A DNA stretch of 9,944 bases, taken from assembly GCA_017458865.1 (NCBI GenBank), contig JAFSZW010000087.1, positions 1 through 9,944 on the forward strand. Reading direction: 5' to 3'. Positions within the stretch are counted from its first letter, which is position 1. Each line of letters starts with the position of its first letter. Under the pieces are notes generated by a model that worked only from the letters and a program-made list of their open reading frames with translations, searched no databases and was not told the DNA's origin. This DNA is from Clostridia bacterium. GTDB lineage: Bacteria > Bacillota > Clostridia > Christensenellales > Aristaeellaceae. This document shows, piece by piece, positions 7,344 through 9,944 of the stretch. The translations under genes were made by a program, and so were the position numbers.

Positions 7344-7355
7344 GGGACCGGTCCC
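7344..7355. promoter_or_regulatory. Perfect 12-bp palindrome upstream of paralogue A
   Basis: GGGACCGGTCCC is a perfect palindrome 59 bp before the ATG at 7284. With the 10-bp direct repeat TGTCATCTGG (7313-7322 and 7406-7415) in the same 227-bp gap, it is a candidate control region. I could not find a convincing -35/-10 pair here. Confidence 0.3.
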
Positions 7356-7461
7356 TGAGGCTTACTGGATGCAACCGCCCTGACGCATACAGCTTCCTTT
7401 CGCTCTGTCATCTGGCTCCGGTTAACGCAGTACCATCCTTGCCTTCCGGAACTGCAACTGC

Positions 7462-7492
7462 TGCCATGCTGCCGTAGACCGGCAGCATGGCA
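7462..7492 (-). terminator. Strong 13-bp hairpin after the 175-aa gene, terminator-like without U-tract
   Basis: TGCCATGCTGCCG (7462-7474) and CGGCAGCATGGCA (7480-7492) pair perfectly around a 5-nt loop. The hairpin begins 19 nt after the stop of the 175-aa gene on the minus strand. There is no U-tract on either side, so it may end transcription inefficiently, protect the mRNA 3' end, or be a repetitive extragenic element. Confidence 0.45.
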
Positions 7493-7511
7493 AACTGCAC
7501 ACTGTCCTTTA

Positions 7512-8039
7512 TTATGACTGCATAATCGTAAAGTCCAACTTGGTATCATATGGAACATGGCTGCCGATACTGGATTCGATAAAAGTGAAATATCCCATGG
7601 TACCGCCCCTCTCATTCCACGTCTTAACTGACTCAAGCAGCCGGATCAAGACCATAATCGGCGAATGATAAAACGCTTTGAGGCTTTCCGCGTCGTCCAG
7701 TTTCACGTCGACAGATTCCAGGACAGGCTGGATTTCAGGATTGGTAAACGGATCAAATGCCATGAGCAGTGCATCCCTCAGGATTACATTTTCAGGCGTT
7801 TCAAACCTGCTGAGGTCAGGCATTTCTCCCCGAATACGGCCATTAACCATATGCATGGCCATCAAAATAGCCTGGATCATATCATAGTCACTCGTATTGA
7901 AATGCCTCCGGTGCATCTTGAGCGCATTCCCTTCCATGGTGAAAAACAGCATGGTGTACGGTTCCTCGCCACCTTTGGGAATCCTTCCATGCTCCCTCTG
8001 GAGCATCCTCGGAATTTCGTTAAACTTTCTGTTATCCAT
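7512..8039 (-). CDS. Hypothetical protein, 175 aa
   Basis: I do not recognise this protein. It starts MDNRKFNEIPRMLQREHGRI, is rich in Met and charged residues, and has no transmembrane segment, signal peptide or metal motif that I can see, so it is likely a small soluble alpha/beta protein. Features that could define a family are YTMLFFTMEG near 28-37, a helix around YDMIQAILMAMHMVNGRI, and RLLESVKTWNERGGTMGYF near 132-150. The ATG at 8039 has GGAGAGAG with GGAG at 8051-8048, 8 nt upstream. It is the first of three co-oriented genes, followed by the two HTH paralogues 227 bp downstream. I see no clear sequence similarity to them. The reading frame has coding character and a good ribosome binding site, so it is probably real. 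Confidence 0.7.
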   Translation of the reverse strand: MDNRKFNEIPRMLQREHGRIPKGGEEPYTMLFFTMEGNALKMHRRHFNTSDYDMIQAILMAMHMVNGRIRGEMPDLSRFETPENVILRDALLMAFDPFTNPEIQPVLESVDVKLDDAESLKAFYHSPIMVLIRLLESVKTWNERGGTMGYFTFIESSIGSHVPYDTKLDFTIMQS

Positions 8040-8194
8040 CTTTCTCTCTCCACTTTCTGGTCAGACAATAAATGCCATTGTCAAAGTCAATGCAGCCTGC
8101 AGGCAATGCCGCAATGAAATCTCGGTCTCAGATGTGCATGGGACAATGAACGCAGGTGCTCACCATATCCGGACCTGGGGCAAAAGATACCGGT

Positions 8195-8521
8195 TTAACC
8201 CGGCTGCGCCATCAGGAACAGACAGATCAGGAAGATCTGCACAATCAGAATCAGCGGCAGTCCGATGACAAACTGCATATGCTTCGTCTAGTGTCGGAAT
8301 ACCCGCATGCCGAGGATGGCGCCTGCGCTTCCGCCGACAATGGCAGATATAAACAGTGTCCGCTCCGGCACCCGCCATTTTCGTTGCCTTGCAATCCGCT
8401 TATCATATCCGAAAAGCATGAATGCCACCGAATTTGCAATGAGCAGGTAAATGCCCGCATATCCGGCCATTTTGCTTTGAAGGAAACGCGTAAAGTGATC
8501 CGCCAGAACTCCGATTGTCAA
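8195..8521 (-). pseudogene. DUF1294 family membrane protein with an in-frame TAG stop
   Basis: The first 77 codons give a typical DUF1294 protein: hydrophobic YLLIANSVAFMLFGYDKR, then WRVPERTLFISAIVGGSAGA and ILGMRVFRH. The family continues FRHKT. Here the codon after FRH is TAG (8290-8288), and the frame then goes on open as TKHMQFVIGLPLILIVQIFL and ends at TAA 8197-8195, giving a 108-residue product with one stop at residue 78. The continuation contains the expected last hydrophobic helix. A single change (AAG to TAG) explains the break, so this is either a very young pseudogene, a sequencing error or a readthrough case. The start is uncertain: TTG at 8521 has AAAGG (8537-8533) upstream, while the first ATG at 8470 has no ribosome binding site. 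A good promoter lies upstream (8609-8637). The function of the family is unknown. Confidence 0.8.
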
Positions 8522-8608
8522 GGATTCATCGACCTTTCATCATCGCTGCATGCGCTTTGAACCGTGATCCCCTGTCCGGGCATCATTGGGCTCTGCTGCC
8601 TGAACTTC

Positions 8609-8637
8609 ATTATAAAGGACCATACACCCAAAAACAA
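8609..8637 (-). promoter_or_regulatory. Probable sigma-A promoter of the DUF1294 gene
   Basis: On the minus strand TTGTTT (8637-8632) is followed by exactly 17 nt and then a perfect TATAAT (8614-8609). It points toward the DUF1294 frame, about 80 nt upstream of the TTG start, which argues that the locus was recently functional. Confidence 0.65.
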
Positions 8638-8724
8638 GCCCTGTCCGGGAGATTGACTGCATTCAGGTCATCAGGCAGCGGAAAGCGCCTCCTGCCAGAG
8701 TCTGCAGCGGCCCTGCAGATATGC

Positions 8725-8766
8725 AAAAACCTGTAATGACCGCAAAAGGATGGGTCATTACAGGTT
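8725..8766 (-). terminator. Intrinsic terminator of glucarate dehydratase gene
   Basis: AACCTGTAATGACC (8728-8741) and GGTCATTACAGGTT (8753-8766) form a perfect 14-bp stem with an 11-nt loop. Read on the minus strand the stem ends in TTTTT (8729-8725). It lies 65 bp after the gudD stop codon. Confidence 0.85.
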
Positions 8767-8830
8767 CATATACTACAGTCGTTGAACAGGTTTCAGGGAA
8801 CACCATCTGACTGAAAATGCTGCAAAATGA

Positions 8831-9944
8831 TCAGCGGACCAGACAGGGTTTCTTGTGGTTATATGTCCAGCCCGGAATCAGATACTGCATTGCCATGGCG
8901 TCATTGCGGTCGTGGCTCGGCAGGCTGCGGTAAAGCGCATTGGCCTCCTCTACGCGTTTCATGTTGAGCCTGACACCAAGGCCGGGCGCTTTCGGCACCT
9001 GCAGCATGCCGCCTACAATCTGAGGCGTATCCTCAAGCAGATTCTGGCCATCCTGCCAGATCCAGTGCGTATCGAGCGGCGCCACACGACCAACCGCCGC
9101 AGCACCAACCTGAGCAAAAGCCGCCAGTGTGACATCAAAGTGATTGTTGGAATGAATGCCAAACGTAAGCCCCCAGGGCTCAAGCAGCTGGCTCATACGG
9201 ATTGCGCCATCAAATCCCCAGAAATGCGGATCTGCCAGGATGATGTCGCAGGCATTCAGGGATGCCGTATGATAGAACTGGCGCCAGTCTGTTGCAATCA
9301 TGTTCGTTGCCACCTGGAACTGCGTGGCGTTTTTGAATTCCCGCATGATTTCCCGTCCGCTGAAACCGGCCTCCGGTCCGCACGGATCCTCGACATATGT
9401 AATAATGCCGTGCATGTCCTTGCAAAGATCCACCGCTTCCTTAAGGCTCCATGCGCCGTTTGGATCAATGTTGACGCGCGCCTCAGGGAACCTCGCCTTG
9501 ATCGCCCGGACTGCCTGCATCTCCTCCTCGCCGCGAAGCACGCCGCCCTTGAGCTTGAAGTTGCGGACACCATATTTTTCCGCCACCGCTTCAGCTTCCT
9601 CGACAATCCGCTCAGGCGTCAGGATCTCCTCGCGTCGCAGGCGGAACCACGGATCTCTGCTGTCATGCTCATCGATGTACTGCATTTCGCCTGCCGGGGT
9701 TTTCTGCTTATCGGACACATAGAAGAGATAACCGAGGACCTCGACCTCATCCCGCTGCTGACCCTCACCAAGCAGCTGGCACATGGGCACATCCAGATAC
9801 TGACCGAGCAGGTCCAGCATGGCGCACTCAATCGCCCATTCGCTGCGCACCACATACTTGAGCTTTGCCATATCCAGTGTCTGGATGCCCTCACTTGCCT
9901 CATCCGAATGCGGATTGGTCAGTTTGTGAATACGCTGCAGTACC
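8831..9944 (-). CDS. gudD: Glucarate dehydratase, 5' end outside window
   Basis: GudD dehydrates D-glucarate to 5-dehydro-4-deoxy-D-glucarate in the cytoplasm, the entry step of hexarate catabolism; it belongs to the mandelate-racemase group of the enolase superfamily. About 370 residues are visible, and the frame stays open to the window edge. The internal ATG at 9871 is not the start, since the upstream codons continue the family sequence. Counting from that ATG, the active-site set is complete: FKLKGG (Lys108), NIDPNGAW (Asp136), YVEDPCG (Glu161), VATNMIATD (Asn190), LADPHFW (Asp214) and GIHSNNHF (His240). Each is offset by 99 from my recollection of the E. coli numbering, so about 75 N-terminal residues are missing from the window. 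The C-terminus ends PGWTYNHKKPCLVR, as in the family. The gene is followed by an intrinsic terminator, so it is the last gene of its transcript. Galactarate-type relatives are possible, but the match to GudD is close. Confidence 0.95.
   Translation of the reverse strand, partial: VLQRIHKLTNPHSDEASEGIQTLDMAKLKYVVRSEWAIECAMLDLLGQYLDVPMCQLLGEGQQRDEVEVLGYLFYVSDKQKTPAGEMQYIDEHDSRDPWFRLRREEILTPERIVEEAEAVAEKYGVRNFKLKGGVLRGEEEMQAVRAIKARFPEARVNIDPNGAWSLKEAVDLCKDMHGIITYVEDPCGPEAGFSGREIMREFKNATQFQVATNMIATDWRQFYHTASLNACDIILADPHFWGFDGAIRMSQLLEPWGLTFGIHSNNHFDVTLAAFAQVGAAAVGRVAPLDTHWIWQDGQNLLEDTPQIVGGMLQVPKAPGLGVRLNMKRVEEANALYRSLPSHDRNDAMAMQYLIPGWTYNHKKPCLVR

Larger units (their letters stand above)
8522..8830. 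other. Intergenic region between DUF1294 and glucarate dehydratase genes
   Basis: This 309-bp gap contains the DUF1294 promoter on the left and the gudD terminator on the right. Between them is a 7-bp inverted repeat, TCTGCAG (8701-8707) with CTGCAGA (8713-8719) around a CGGCC loop. I see no other coding frame. Confidence 0.5.

Noticed and set aside
7340..7636. 98-aa minus-strand frame overlapping the 3' end of the 175-aa gene
   Set aside because: It overlaps the better-supported 175-aa gene in another frame, crosses the 13-bp hairpin, and has a Cys- and Ser-rich composition typical of a shadow.
8156..8560. 134-aa plus-strand open frame over the DUF1294 locus
   Set aside because: It is antisense to a recognisable DUF1294 frame, has no ribosome binding site, and its translation has no recognisable character.
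1..9944. CRISPR array, tRNA or rRNA genes
   Set aside because: I saw no regularly spaced direct repeats and no cloverleaf-like or rRNA-like stretches on either strand.

Overview
The window looks like a chromosomal segment of a Gram-positive gut-type bacterium (Bacillota; an Erysipelotrichia- or Clostridia-like host is my inference). The basis is the strong AGGAGG-type ribosome binding sites, the PyrC type with HVHFREPG close to its N-terminus, the DUF975 and CmpB-type membrane protein, and overall moderate GC. No RNA gene, CRISPR array or complete insertion sequence is visible.

Layout. (1) 1-1668, minus strand: a pyrimidine biosynthesis unit, pyrC followed by the 5' part of carB. It has a good sigma-A-type promoter near 1802-1829 and a leader of about 127 nt. 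(2) 1669-2204: a long divergent intergenic region. (3) 2205-4073, plus strand: a 622-aa polytopic membrane protein joining a DUF975-like half to a CmpB-type half. It ends at a strong hairpin (4095-4135) shared with the convergent minus-strand gene. (4) 4137-8039, minus strand: three genes read in the order 175-aa orphan, 502-aa HTH protein, 494-aa HTH protein. The last two are diverged tandem paralogues. Each has an IS630-transposase-like helix-turn-helix N-terminus on a body of about 420 aa that I do not recognise and that shows no obvious DDE motifs. (5) 8195-8521, minus strand: a DUF1294 membrane protein gene interrupted by one in-frame TAG, exactly where the conserved lysine of the FRHKT motif is expected. 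(6) 8831-9944, minus strand: the C-terminal part (about 370 residues) of glucarate dehydratase, ending at a clear intrinsic terminator (8725-8766).

How they work together. PyrC and CarB both serve UMP synthesis. GudD belongs to hexarate catabolism and is unrelated to the rest. The HTH paralogue pair and the 175-aa gene are the accessory, possibly undescribed part. They are co-oriented, but gaps of 154 and 227 bp containing inverted repeats suggest separately controlled genes rather than a tight operon.
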